From the NCBI GenBank assembly GCA_025465235.1, contig JAODNO010000340.1, positions 1-48,733 of the forward strand: 48,733 bases of DNA, written 5' to 3'. The position numbers and the translations under genes are program-made. The notes beneath the pieces were generated by a model that worked only from the letters and a program-made list of their open reading frames with translations, searched no databases and was not told the origin of the DNA. Positions 28,190-35,103 of this stretch are shown here, piece by piece. Every line of letters begins with the position of its first letter. Position 1 is the first letter of the stretch. Source of the stretch: Pseudonocardia sp. Lineage in GTDB: Bacteria; Actinomycetota; Actinomycetes; Mycobacteriales; Pseudonocardiaceae.

Positions 28190-28900
28190 ATGACCGCCGT
28201 AGCGGATCCCGCACTCGATCACCTCGACTGGCCGGCACTCCAGGAGCGCCTCGACGCGGACGGCGTGGCCACCACCCCGGCGCTGCTGTCGCCGGAGCAG
28301 TGCGCGAGTGTGGTCGCGATGTTCGACGAGGACGAGCTGTTCCGCAGCACCGTCGTCATGGCCCGCCACGCCTTCGGCGAGGGCAGCTACCGGTACTTCG
28401 CCGACCCGCTCCCGCCGCTGGTCCAGACGTTGCGTGAGCGGCTCTACCCCCCACTGTCGGCCATCGCCAACCGGTGGGGCGAGCTCCTCGGCGAGCGCAC
28501 GTTCCCCACCCGGCTCGACGAACTGCTGGCGGAGTGCGCCTCGCTGGGTCAGCACCGGCCCACTCCGCTGGTGCTGCGCTACGGCCCCGGCGGCTACAAC
28601 TGCCTGCACCAGGACGTCTACGGCGACCTGACGTTCCCGCTGCAGTTCCTGGTGATGCTCAGCCGCCCGGACGAGGACTTCACCGGCGGTGAGAGCGTGT
28701 TCGTGGAGCAACGACCCCGCCAGCAGTCCCGGCCGATGGTCGTGCGCCCTCGGCAGGGCGAAGCCGTGATCTTCCCGGTGCGCAACCGGCCGAAGCGAGG
28801 CTCCCGCGGCTACCACCGCGTGCAGATGCGCCACGGCGTGAGTGCCGTCCACAGCGGGGACCGGCACGTGCTCGGCATCATCTTCCACAACGCACGGTGA
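28190..28900 (+). CDS. 2OG-Fe(II) oxygenase (prolyl-hydroxylase-like)
   Basis: 236 residues. The iron facial triad appears as HQDVYGD (His-x-Asp) and the distal His in QMRHGVSAVHSG-like sequence near the C-terminus, with a 2OG-anchoring Arg probably in the same segment (HRVQMRHGV). It should couple oxidation of 2-oxoglutarate to hydroxylation of an unknown substrate, with a fold like the P4H/PHD2 group. ATG 28190 follows a weak GGAG. Its 3' end borders a decayed PEP-mutase gene on the opposite strand. Confidence 0.8.
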   Translation: MTAVADPALDHLDWPALQERLDADGVATTPALLSPEQCASVVAMFDEDELFRSTVVMARHAFGEGSYRYFADPLPPLVQTLRERLYPPLSAIANRWGELLGERTFPTRLDELLAECASLGQHRPTPLVLRYGPGGYNCLHQDVYGDLTFPLQFLVMLSRPDEDFTGGESVFVEQRPRQQSRPMVVRPRQGEAVIFPVRNRPKRGSRGYHRVQMRHGVSAVHSGDRHVLGIIFHNAR

Positions 28901-29176
28901 CCGGGCGCGCGGCTCGGGCCGGGCACGAAGATCCCGTCCGCACCGGCGTCGACGTAGGCGCGGGCCCGCGCGCCGGTCTCGTGCAGGCGGTCCGCCGGGT
29001 CGCCGACCCGGCGCAGATAGGTGTCGCGCTTGTGGTGGCGATGGCGGGGGCACCGGCCTCCTCGATCAGACAGGCGGACATCGCGTCCCAGGCGTTTGGT
29101 AGGACAGCACGCCCTCGTGCAGCTGCCGAAAGCGGGCGGCGTCGTTGATCGTCCTGGACGACGTGTCAGTCGTCAT
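28901..29176 (-). pseudogene. Remnant of an isocitrate lyase/PEP mutase family gene
   Basis: ATG 29176 opens a normal-looking N-terminus (AARFRQLHEGVL); a base is then missing near 29106, because adding one G to CTGTCC gives VLVLPNAWD, the family consensus. The next frame reads PNAWDAMSACLIEEAG and APAIATTSA up to about 29028, where it jumps to RDTYLRRVGDPADRL and AYVDAGADGIFVPG in the third frame. The family has about 130 residues between these two pieces, so there is an internal deletion, and the C-terminal third is also absent. A clear relic of a ~260-residue enzyme. Confidence 0.85.
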
Positions 29177-29304
29177 GGGCCTATGTGACCACGACTGTGC
29201 CCCCGCGCTCTCGCGGTTTCCGGACAGCACCGTCCGGGCCACCTGACGCAGCAGGCGCAACGCGGGACACTGGGCAACGTGACGACGGATCCACCGAGGG
29301 CCTC

Positions 29305-30015
29305 GTGATACCCGGCCTGGTCCCTCGGGGGCGCCGGGTGCTCGCACCGGGCGCCGTGCACGTGCCGGACTGGCTCGATCTCGACCGGCAGCGCGAGCTC
29401 GTCCGCGCCTGCAGGGAGTGGGCGAGCGAAGGACCGGGCATCCGCGCCGCGGTCATGCCGAACGGCGGCCAGATGTCGGTGCGCAGCGTCTGCCTGGGCT
29501 GGCACTGGTACCCCTACCGCTACTCCCGCACCCGTGACGACCAGGACGGCTCTCCGGTCACCCCGTTCCCTGACTGGCTCGGCGACCTCGGCCGGGAAGC
29601 GCTCGCGGACGCGTACGGCGACCCCGAGCGAGCTCGGAGCTACCGGCCGGACATCGCGCTGATCAACCACTACGACGCAGGCGCGAAGATGGGCCTGCAC
29701 CGCGACAGCGATGAGGAGTCGCTCGACCCCGTCATCTCGTTCAGCATCGGCGACCCGTGCCTGTTCCGGTTCGGGAACACCGAGACCCGCGGACGGCCGT
29801 GGATCGACGTCGAGCTGCACTCCGGGGACCTGATCGTCTTCGGCGAAGAGAGCAGGCTGGCCTACCACGGGGTGCCGAAGCTGCTGCCCGCGTTCGACCT
29901 GCCCGACACCGGACTCGCCGCGGGCCGGCTCAACATCACGCTGCGCGTGTCGGGCCTGAGCAGACAGGGCGAAGCGTCACGCCAGGGCGTCGCGCACGGC
30001 CCGCTCCACGGGTGA
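29305..30015 (+). CDS. alkB: AlkB-family 2OG-Fe(II) dioxygenase
   Basis: About 236 residues from GTG 29305. AlkB hallmarks: NHYDAGAKMGLHRDSDE with the HxD iron ligands, distal His in RLAYHGVPKL, and the RxNxTxR-type motif GRLNITLRVSG that binds 2-oxoglutarate. The WHWYPYRYS segment is the nucleotide-recognition lid region. It repairs alkylated bases (1-methyladenine, 3-methylcytosine) by oxidative demethylation. An ATG at 29185 in frame would add 40 residues that read into the relic's 5' region, so the GTG, which has GAGGG upstream, is preferred. Confidence 0.88.
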   Translation: MIPGLVPRGRRVLAPGAVHVPDWLDLDRQRELVRACREWASEGPGIRAAVMPNGGQMSVRSVCLGWHWYPYRYSRTRDDQDGSPVTPFPDWLGDLGREALADAYGDPERARSYRPDIALINHYDAGAKMGLHRDSDEESLDPVISFSIGDPCLFRFGNTETRGRPWIDVELHSGDLIVFGEESRLAYHGVPKLLPAFDLPDTGLAAGRLNITLRVSGLSRQGEASRQGVAHGPLHG

Positions 30016-30067
30016 CGCAGGATCTCGAGATCGAGCTCGCCCGTTGGCCACCCGATCTGAGCGACGG

Positions 30068-30547
30068 TCAGTGGTCGACCTCCACCGCACCGACCGGGCG
30101 GCCGCCCTGGCAGCTCAGCCGCACCTCCACCTTCGACTCCTCGGACTCGAACCGCACCCGCGAGCCCTCGCGCTCGTCGTGGAGCCGGAAGCCCTGCGCC
30201 GGGCTGGCCGAGACGATCTCGAGACCGTCCCCCACACATCGGGCGACGACCGTGCCGCCCGGGCTCGCGACGACGTCGGTGGCGGCGGTCGCCGGCACGG
30301 ACGACGCGGGCACCGGTGCGGGCGCCAGCGGCGCCGGTGGGGGCGAGCCGGACGTCGGACCGGGTGCAGCCCGGGCGGCCGCGAGCGCCTGGTCGACCTG
30401 AGCGGGCGTGAGCGGCTGCTGCCCGTCCCCGAGGATTCCGCTGCCGATCGCGCCGACGGCGCTCATCCCCACCAGCGTCGCGACGACGACGAGCGCTGCC
30501 CAGGCGAGGGCCACGAGAGCCGTGCGCGTACGCCGGGGCGTCGTCAT
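30068..30547 (-). CDS. Hypothetical single-pass membrane protein
   Basis: 159 residues: a short basic N-terminus, one membrane helix (about 11-36), a Pro/Ala-rich linker (about 60-90), and a compact C-terminal domain with two Cys (VARCVGDGLEIV and VRLSCQGG) probably joined by a disulfide outside the membrane. I do not recognise the family. It is divergent from the response-regulator gene and shares with it an intergenic region carrying a candidate binding site for that regulator, so it may belong to its regulon. Confidence 0.7.
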   Translation of the reverse strand: MTTPRRTRTALVALAWAALVVVATLVGMSAVGAIGSGILGDGQQPLTPAQVDQALAAARAAPGPTSGSPPPAPLAPAPVPASSVPATAATDVVASPGGTVVARCVGDGLEIVSASPAQGFRLHDEREGSRVRFESEESKVEVRLSCQGGRPVGAVEVDH

Positions 30548-30571
30548 GCGCTCAGCCTGCCGTGGCAGGGG

Positions 30572-30588
30572 TTAAGGCACGCCTAAGG
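30572..30588. promoter_or_regulatory. Candidate response-regulator site 1
   Basis: Direct hexamers TTAAGG (30572-30577) and CTAAGG (30583-30588) are 11 bp start to start, the spacing of OmpR-family tandem half-sites. They lie between the divergent membrane-protein and response-regulator genes. A related pair in opposite orientation precedes the PepSY gene. Confidence 0.6.
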
Positions 30589-30646
30589 CCGCATTATCGG
30601 CGCGCCGTCGCGCCGCCGGATTCGCGTGGAACGATCTCACTTGTCC

Positions 30647-30652
30647 TACCGT
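30647..30652 (+). promoter_or_regulatory. -10 box TACCGT of the response-regulator gene
   Basis: TACCGT is followed by seven bases and GTG 30660 with no ribosome-binding site, consistent with leaderless translation. Confidence 0.5.
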
Positions 30653-30659
30653 TCCGCAC

Positions 30660-31343
30660 GTGGCCCAGGTGCTTCTCATCGAGGACGACCCGGCGATCCG
30701 CAGCGCGTTGATCCGCGGGCTGACGGAGCGCGGGCACGCCGTCGACTCGGCCGCCGCGGCGCTGCCCGGGCTCGAGTCGGCCGTGACGAACCGGCCCGAC
30801 CTCGTCGTGCTCGACCTCGGCCTGCCCGACCTCGACGGCACGACGATCCTCCGGATGCTCCGCGGGGCGAGCCGTGTGCCGGTGATCGTGGCAACAGCCC
30901 GCGACGACGAGGCCGAGATCGTGGCCGTCCTCGACGCCGGCGCCGACGACTACCTGGTCAAACCGTTCAGCGCCGCGCAGCTCGACGCCCGCATCCGCGC
31001 CGTGCTGCGCCGCAGCGGGGATACCGCGGCCGACCAGGCCGTCGTGGTCGGCGGGCTGCGGGTGGACCCACGGTCGCGGGAGGCGAGCCTCGACGGCATC
31101 GCACTGGACCTCACGCCGCGCGAGTTCTCACTCCTGCACTACCTCGCCGCCCGAGCGGGCCGGGTCGTCAGCAAGCGCGAGCTGCTCACCGAGGTCTGGC
31201 AGCTGCCCTACGGCGGCGCGGACAAGACCGTCGACGTCCACCTCTCCTGGCTCCGCCGAAAGCTCGGGGAGACGGCCCAGGAGCCGCGCTATCTGCACGC
31301 CCTGCGCGGCGTCGGTGTGCGGATCTCCGCACCGCAGGGCTGA
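30660..31343 (+). CDS. OmpR-family response regulator
   Basis: 227 residues. Receiver domain: acidic pair EDD (residues 8-10), phospho-acceptor Asp in VVLDLGLPDLDG (about residue 51), conserved Thr/Ser in VIVATAR and Lys in YLVKPF. The C-terminal winged helix (about 130-225) has LTPREFSLLHYLAARAG and KTVDVHLSWLRRKLG. GTG 30660. Followed after 6 bp by its kinase, and two genes later by a PepSY protein whose promoter carries a matching repeat. Confidence 0.92.
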   Translation: MAQVLLIEDDPAIRSALIRGLTERGHAVDSAAAALPGLESAVTNRPDLVVLDLGLPDLDGTTILRMLRGASRVPVIVATARDDEAEIVAVLDAGADDYLVKPFSAAQLDARIRAVLRRSGDTAADQAVVVGGLRVDPRSREASLDGIALDLTPREFSLLHYLAARAGRVVSKRELLTEVWQLPYGGADKTVDVHLSWLRRKLGETAQEPRYLHALRGVGVRISAPQG

Positions 31344-31349
31344 GGCGAC

Positions 31350-32642
31350 GTGCGCCGCCGCATCATCGTCCTGGTCGGGGCGACCACCTCGCTGGTCCTC
31401 ATCGCCTTCCTCGTGCCGCTCGCCCTGCTGCTGCGCACCGTCGCCGACGACCGGGCCGTGCAGTCCGCCACCGTCGAGGCCCAATCGCTCAGCTCGCTCG
31501 TGGGCACCGCCGACCGGGCCACCCTCGCCCTCGCTGTCCAGCAGCTCGACGCCACGTCGCCCGACGCGGTCACCGTGTTCCTGGCCGACGGCACCGTCCT
31601 CGGAACGGCGGCCGGGCGGACCCCGCTCGTCCAGCTGGGGACGCTCGGCACCAGCGGATCCGGGGCGGTGGAGGGCGGCCGCGAGATCGTCTTCGCGGTG
31701 CGGGACCAAGCGGGTGGCGCCGGGGTGATCCGCGCGTTCGTGCCCGACGCCGAGCTGGGCCGGGGCGTGCCGGGAGCGTGGCTGCTGCTCGGGGTGCTCG
31801 GCGTCGGCCTGCTCGCCCTCAGTCTCGCGGTGGCCGACCGGCTGGCCCGTTCACTGGTCCGGTCCGCCACCGACCTCGCGGCGGTGTCGCACCGCATCGC
31901 CCGCGGCGAGCTGGCCGCCCGGGCCGACCCGACAGCTCCCGCCGAGCTCGGCGTGGTCGCCGAGGCGCTGAACGGCCTGGCCGCCCGCATCGCTGAGCTG
32001 CTCCGCGAGGAGCGCGAGACCGTGGCCGACCTTGCCCACCGCGTCCGCACCCCACTCACCGCGTTACGCCTGGACGCCGAGGCCCTCTCCGGACAGCACG
32101 AGGCGGCGCGGATCAGCGCCGGCGTCGACGCCGTGCAGCGCGCGGTCACGCAGGCGATCGAGCAGGCCAGGCGGCGCGGCACCGGGCCGGGCGCGGGGCG
32201 AACCGGCAGCGACGCCGCGGCAGTCGTGCGCGAGCGCGTGGCGTTCTGGGCGGTGCTGGCCGAGGACACCGACCGGGAGACCGTGGTCGACATCGCTCCG
32301 GGCCCCCTGCCGGTGGCGCTGGGCGCCGCGGATCTCGGCGCCTGCGTGGACGCGCTGCTGGGCAACGTCTTCGCCCACACGCCGGAGGGCACGTCTTTCG
32401 CCGTGCGGCTCGCGCCCCGCGCCGAGGGGGGTGCCCTCCTCGTGGTCTCCGACGCCGGGCCGGGACTTCCCGACGGAGCTGCCGTCCGGCGCGGCGCAAG
32501 CGGCGCCCAGTCAACGGGTCTCGGGCTGGACATCGCCCGTCGCAGCGCTCAGCAGGCGGGCGGGCGGCTCGAGCTGGGCCGCTCCGCCCACGGCGGGCTG
32601 CAGGTCGTCGTGGAGCTCGGCAGGCCGCAGGCCCCCGCCTGA
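31350..32642 (+). CDS. Sensor histidine kinase
   Basis: 430 residues. Helix TM1 (about 5-28), an extracytoplasmic sensor of ~105 residues with no recognised fold, TM2 (about 140-163), HAMP (about 164-217), HisKA with His in DLAHRVRTPLTALRL (about residue 230), and an HATPase domain with N box LLGNVFAHTPEG, G1 VSDAGPGLP and G2 GLGLDIARR. It autophosphorylates and signals to the adjacent regulator. The ligand is unknown; the Asp-rich PepSY partner hints at a cation or envelope stress. Confidence 0.9.
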   Translation: MRRRIIVLVGATTSLVLIAFLVPLALLLRTVADDRAVQSATVEAQSLSSLVGTADRATLALAVQQLDATSPDAVTVFLADGTVLGTAAGRTPLVQLGTLGTSGSGAVEGGREIVFAVRDQAGGAGVIRAFVPDAELGRGVPGAWLLLGVLGVGLLALSLAVADRLARSLVRSATDLAAVSHRIARGELAARADPTAPAELGVVAEALNGLAARIAELLREERETVADLAHRVRTPLTALRLDAEALSGQHEAARISAGVDAVQRAVTQAIEQARRRGTGPGAGRTGSDAAAVVRERVAFWAVLAEDTDRETVVDIAPGPLPVALGAADLGACVDALLGNVFAHTPEGTSFAVRLAPRAEGGALLVVSDAGPGLPDGAAVRRGASGAQSTGLGLDIARRSAQQAGGRLELGRSAHGGLQVVVELGRPQAPA

Positions 32643-32687
32643 CGTTCCGCAGGCCCGGACCGGCGCTGCGTGCCATCCGCGGCCTGG

Positions 32688-32704
32688 CCTAACGCGGCCT
32701 TAGG
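32688..32704. promoter_or_regulatory. Candidate response-regulator site 2
   Basis: On the plus strand CCTAAC (32688-32693) and CCTTAG (32698-32703) are direct repeats 10 bp apart; read on the minus strand they give CTAAGG and GTTAGG, matching the CTAAGG unit of site 1. The site lies about 80 bp before the PepSY gene. Confidence 0.5.
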
Positions 32705-32779
32705 ACTGCGGCAGCGCGGCGCTAGCCTGATGATCGGCACTGTCTGGGTCGACAGCACGAACGACCCGGAGGAGCAGGA

Positions 32780-33271
32780 ATGTCCACGTCCCGCATCGTG
32801 ATCGCCACCGCAGCAACCGTCACCGCGCTGCTGGTCAGCGGCACCGCGATCGCCCTTGCCGGCACCGACGGCCCGGCGGCCGTGCGGCCCGCCGCCGTCA
32901 GGGCCGCGAGCAGCGCCACAACCGTCGCGACCACGACCCCGACGAGCTCCACCGAGCCGGCCCGGCAGACCGGAGCGGGCGACCTCTCCCGCGACGACGC
33001 GGCAGCGATAGCGCTGGCGCACCTGGGCGCCGGGAGGGTCACCGAGATCGAGCAGGAGGTCGAGCACGGCCGACGGGAATGGAAGGTCGAGGTCATCGAC
33101 GGGCCGCGCCAGCACCACGTCCGCGTGGACGCGGCGTCCGGCGCGATCACCCGGGTCGACGCAGCCGGCGACGACCGGGGCAACGACGACCGGGGCAACG
33201 ACGATCGAGGGCGGGGCTCTGACGACAGCCGCGGCCACGACGTCGGCGATGACAAGGGCGGGGACCGCTGA
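32780..33271 (+). CDS. Secreted PepSY-domain protein with Asp-rich tail
   Basis: 163 residues: signal peptide (about 1-28), Ala/Thr linker, one PepSY domain (about 70-122; SRDDAAAIALAHLGAGRV, WKVEVIDGPRQHHVRVDA, SGAITRV), then a tail of repeated DDRGN units (DDRGNDDRGNDDRG) rich in Asp, His and Gly, a plausible divalent-cation binder. GGAGGAGCAGGA precedes ATG 32780. Such proteins often accompany two-component systems that sense metals or cell-envelope stress; here it sits 137 bp after the kinase with its own candidate regulator site. Confidence 0.8.
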   Translation: MSTSRIVIATAATVTALLVSGTAIALAGTDGPAAVRPAAVRAASSATTVATTTPTSSTEPARQTGAGDLSRDDAAAIALAHLGAGRVTEIEQEVEHGRREWKVEVIDGPRQHHVRVDAASGAITRVDAAGDDRGNDDRGNDDRGRGSDDSRGHDVGDDKGGDR

Positions 33272-33287
33272 CCGCCCTCTTGCAGGG

Positions 33288-33327
33288 AGAGCCACGTTCA
33301 TGCAGGCCGGTGCATGAACGTGGCTCT
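33288..33327. terminator. Bidirectional terminator, 17-bp perfect stem
   Basis: AGAGCCACGTTCATGCA (33288-33304) pairs perfectly with 33311-33327 around a 6-nt loop (GGCCGG). It lies between the convergent PepSY and coxG genes, and CTCTT follows the stem on the plus strand. The stem is unusually long and perfect. Confidence 0.75.
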
Positions 33328-33351
33328 TCTGCGACTCGCGGCAGAGGCCCC

Positions 33352-34140
33352 TCAGCTGGAGCGGCTGCGCTTGATCAGAAAGATGATCAGCAGCAGGAGG
33401 AGGCCTCCCGCCACCGGGGCGAGCCGCTTGAGCACCGGAGCGCCCGCGGTGTCGAGCAGGTCGATCGCATCGATCTCGCTACGCAGCGGCGCTGATGTCT
33501 TCGGTGCGGTGGCGGCAGCCGAAACGGGCGCAGCGGCGGCAGGTGCCGTCGGTGCATCCGGTGCGGACGTCAGGACCGGGCCCTTGGTCGCGGTGGCAGT
33601 GCCCGCGGCCGGCGTGGCGGACCCGTTGGTTCTGCCGCCTGCGGACGCGGTATCGGCACCTGCGGACGCGGGCGCGGCAGCTGCGGAGGCCTGCTCCGGC
33701 GCGAGCTTGCTGGCGACGCACGCCGAGAACTGACCGATGATCTTGTCGGCGACATCGGAGATGACCCCGCGACCGAACTGCGCTGGACGGCCGGTGATCG
33801 TCATGTCGGTGACCATCGTGACGGCCGTGCGCGAGGGCCCGTCGGGCACCATCGTTCCGGTCACGGTGGCCTTGGCAGTGCCGTTGCCCCGCGAGTCGCG
33901 GCCGTTGGCCTCGATGACGACCTTGTGGTTCTCGTCGTCCCGGCTGATGTAGGTGCCCTTGCCCTTGTAGGTGAGCGAGATGGGCCCGAGCTTCACCTTG
34001 ACGGTGCCGGTGAACGAGTCGCCCTCGTACTCCTGGAGCGTGGCGCCGGGAAAGCAGGGAGCCACGGTTTGGGGCGTGTTCAGCGCCTCCCATGCCTTCT
34101 CGATCGGCGCCTCGATCGTGAACTTGTTCTCCAACTGCAT
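33352..34140 (-). CDS. coxG: CoxG-like SRPBCC protein with C-terminal membrane anchor
   Basis: 262 residues. Residues 1-~148 are a CoxG/SRPBCC (carbon monoxide dehydrogenase subunit G) domain: MQLENKFTIEAPIEKAW and TITGRPAQFGRGVISDVADK. A long Ala/Pro/Thr linker (about 150-225) leads to a C-terminal helix (AGGLLLLLIIFLI) with a basic end, so the domain is tethered to the inner face of the membrane. In Oligotropha, CoxG anchors the dehydrogenase to the membrane; the same role is likely here. Last gene of coxS-L-M-G, 111 bp after coxM. Confidence 0.85.
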   Translation of the reverse strand: MQLENKFTIEAPIEKAWEALNTPQTVAPCFPGATLQEYEGDSFTGTVKVKLGPISLTYKGKGTYISRDDENHKVVIEANGRDSRGNGTAKATVTGTMVPDGPSRTAVTMVTDMTITGRPAQFGRGVISDVADKIIGQFSACVASKLAPEQASAAAAPASAGADTASAGGRTNGSATPAAGTATATKGPVLTSAPDAPTAPAAAAPVSAAATAPKTSAPLRSEIDAIDLLDTAGAPVLKRLAPVAGGLLLLLIIFLIKRSRSS

Positions 34141-34251
34141 CGGTCAGTCTCCTCCTCGGACCCCGTTCGGCCGACTGACCGACCGGGGCGTAAAAGCCGT
34201 GAACGCCCACTCCGGTGATCGGAGCAGGCGTCCACGGTGGAACGACGAACG

Positions 34252-35103
34252 TCAGCCCGCGGCCGCCAGCACCGCGCGGCCGGTGAGCACCTTGGCCAGA
34301 TGTTCACGGTAGTCCGCGGCGGCGTCCGCGTCACTCGGAGCCGACGTGCCCTCGGTGACCCTGTCGGCGGCGGCGCGCACCGCGTCCGCCGTGGCCGGCT
34401 GCCCGACCAGCGCCTGCTCGACGCCCGTTGCGCGGATCGGCGTGGTTCCCATGTTGGTCAGCCCGACGCGGGCCTCCGCGATGGAACCGCCCTCGACCCG
34501 GATGGCCGCCGCGATGGCGACCATCGACCAGGCCTGCGCCGTCCGGTTGAACTTCTCGTAGTGGCTTCCCCAGCCCGTGTACTTCGGGAACCGGATCTCG
34601 GTGAGGATCTCGCCCTCCCCGATCGCGGTGGTGAAGTAGTCCACGAAGAAGTCGCTCGCCGGCACCGTGCGGCTGCCGTCAGCTCCGGCGATCACCAGCT
34701 CGGCGTCCAGGGCGAGGGCCACGGCGCCCAGGTCACCGGCAGGGTCGGCGTGGGCCAGCGAGCCCCCGAGGGTGCCGCGATGGCGCACCTGGTTGTCGGC
34801 CACCGTCTCCGTCGCCTGGGCAAGCAGCGTGACGTGCTGCTTCACCAGGTCGTCGCGGATGATGTCGTGGTAGGCCGTCATCGCGCCGATCACGATGCGG
34901 TCGCCGTCCTCGCGGATGCCCCGCAGCTCCGGGATCCCGCCGAGGTCGATGAGCACCGACGGCGTTGCGAGCCGCAACCGCAGCACCGGGATCAGACTCT
35001 GGCCGCCCGCCAGGATCTTCGCGTCCTCCCCGCCCTGCTGCAGCGCCGCGACGGCGTCGGCCACCGACGACGGCTTGACGTAGTCGAACTTGGACGGGAT
35101 CAC
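34252..35103 (-). CDS. coxM: Molybdenum hydroxylase FAD subunit (CoxM-like)
   Basis: 283 residues. FAD-binding motifs AGGQSLIPVL (about 32-41) and TLGGSLAHADPAGDL (about 109-123) plus the C-terminal CO-dehydrogenase flavoprotein domain (from about 175). It passes electrons from the FeS subunit to an acceptor. GTG 35103 overlaps the coxL TGA (GTGA). Confidence 0.88.
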   Translation of the reverse strand: MIPSKFDYVKPSSVADAVAALQQGGEDAKILAGGQSLIPVLRLRLATPSVLIDLGGIPELRGIREDGDRIVIGAMTAYHDIIRDDLVKQHVTLLAQATETVADNQVRHRGTLGGSLAHADPAGDLGAVALALDAELVIAGADGSRTVPASDFFVDYFTTAIGEGEILTEIRFPKYTGWGSHYEKFNRTAQAWSMVAIAAAIRVEGGSIAEARVGLTNMGTTPIRATGVEQALVGQPATADAVRAAADRVTEGTSAPSDADAAADYREHLAKVLTGRAVLAAAG

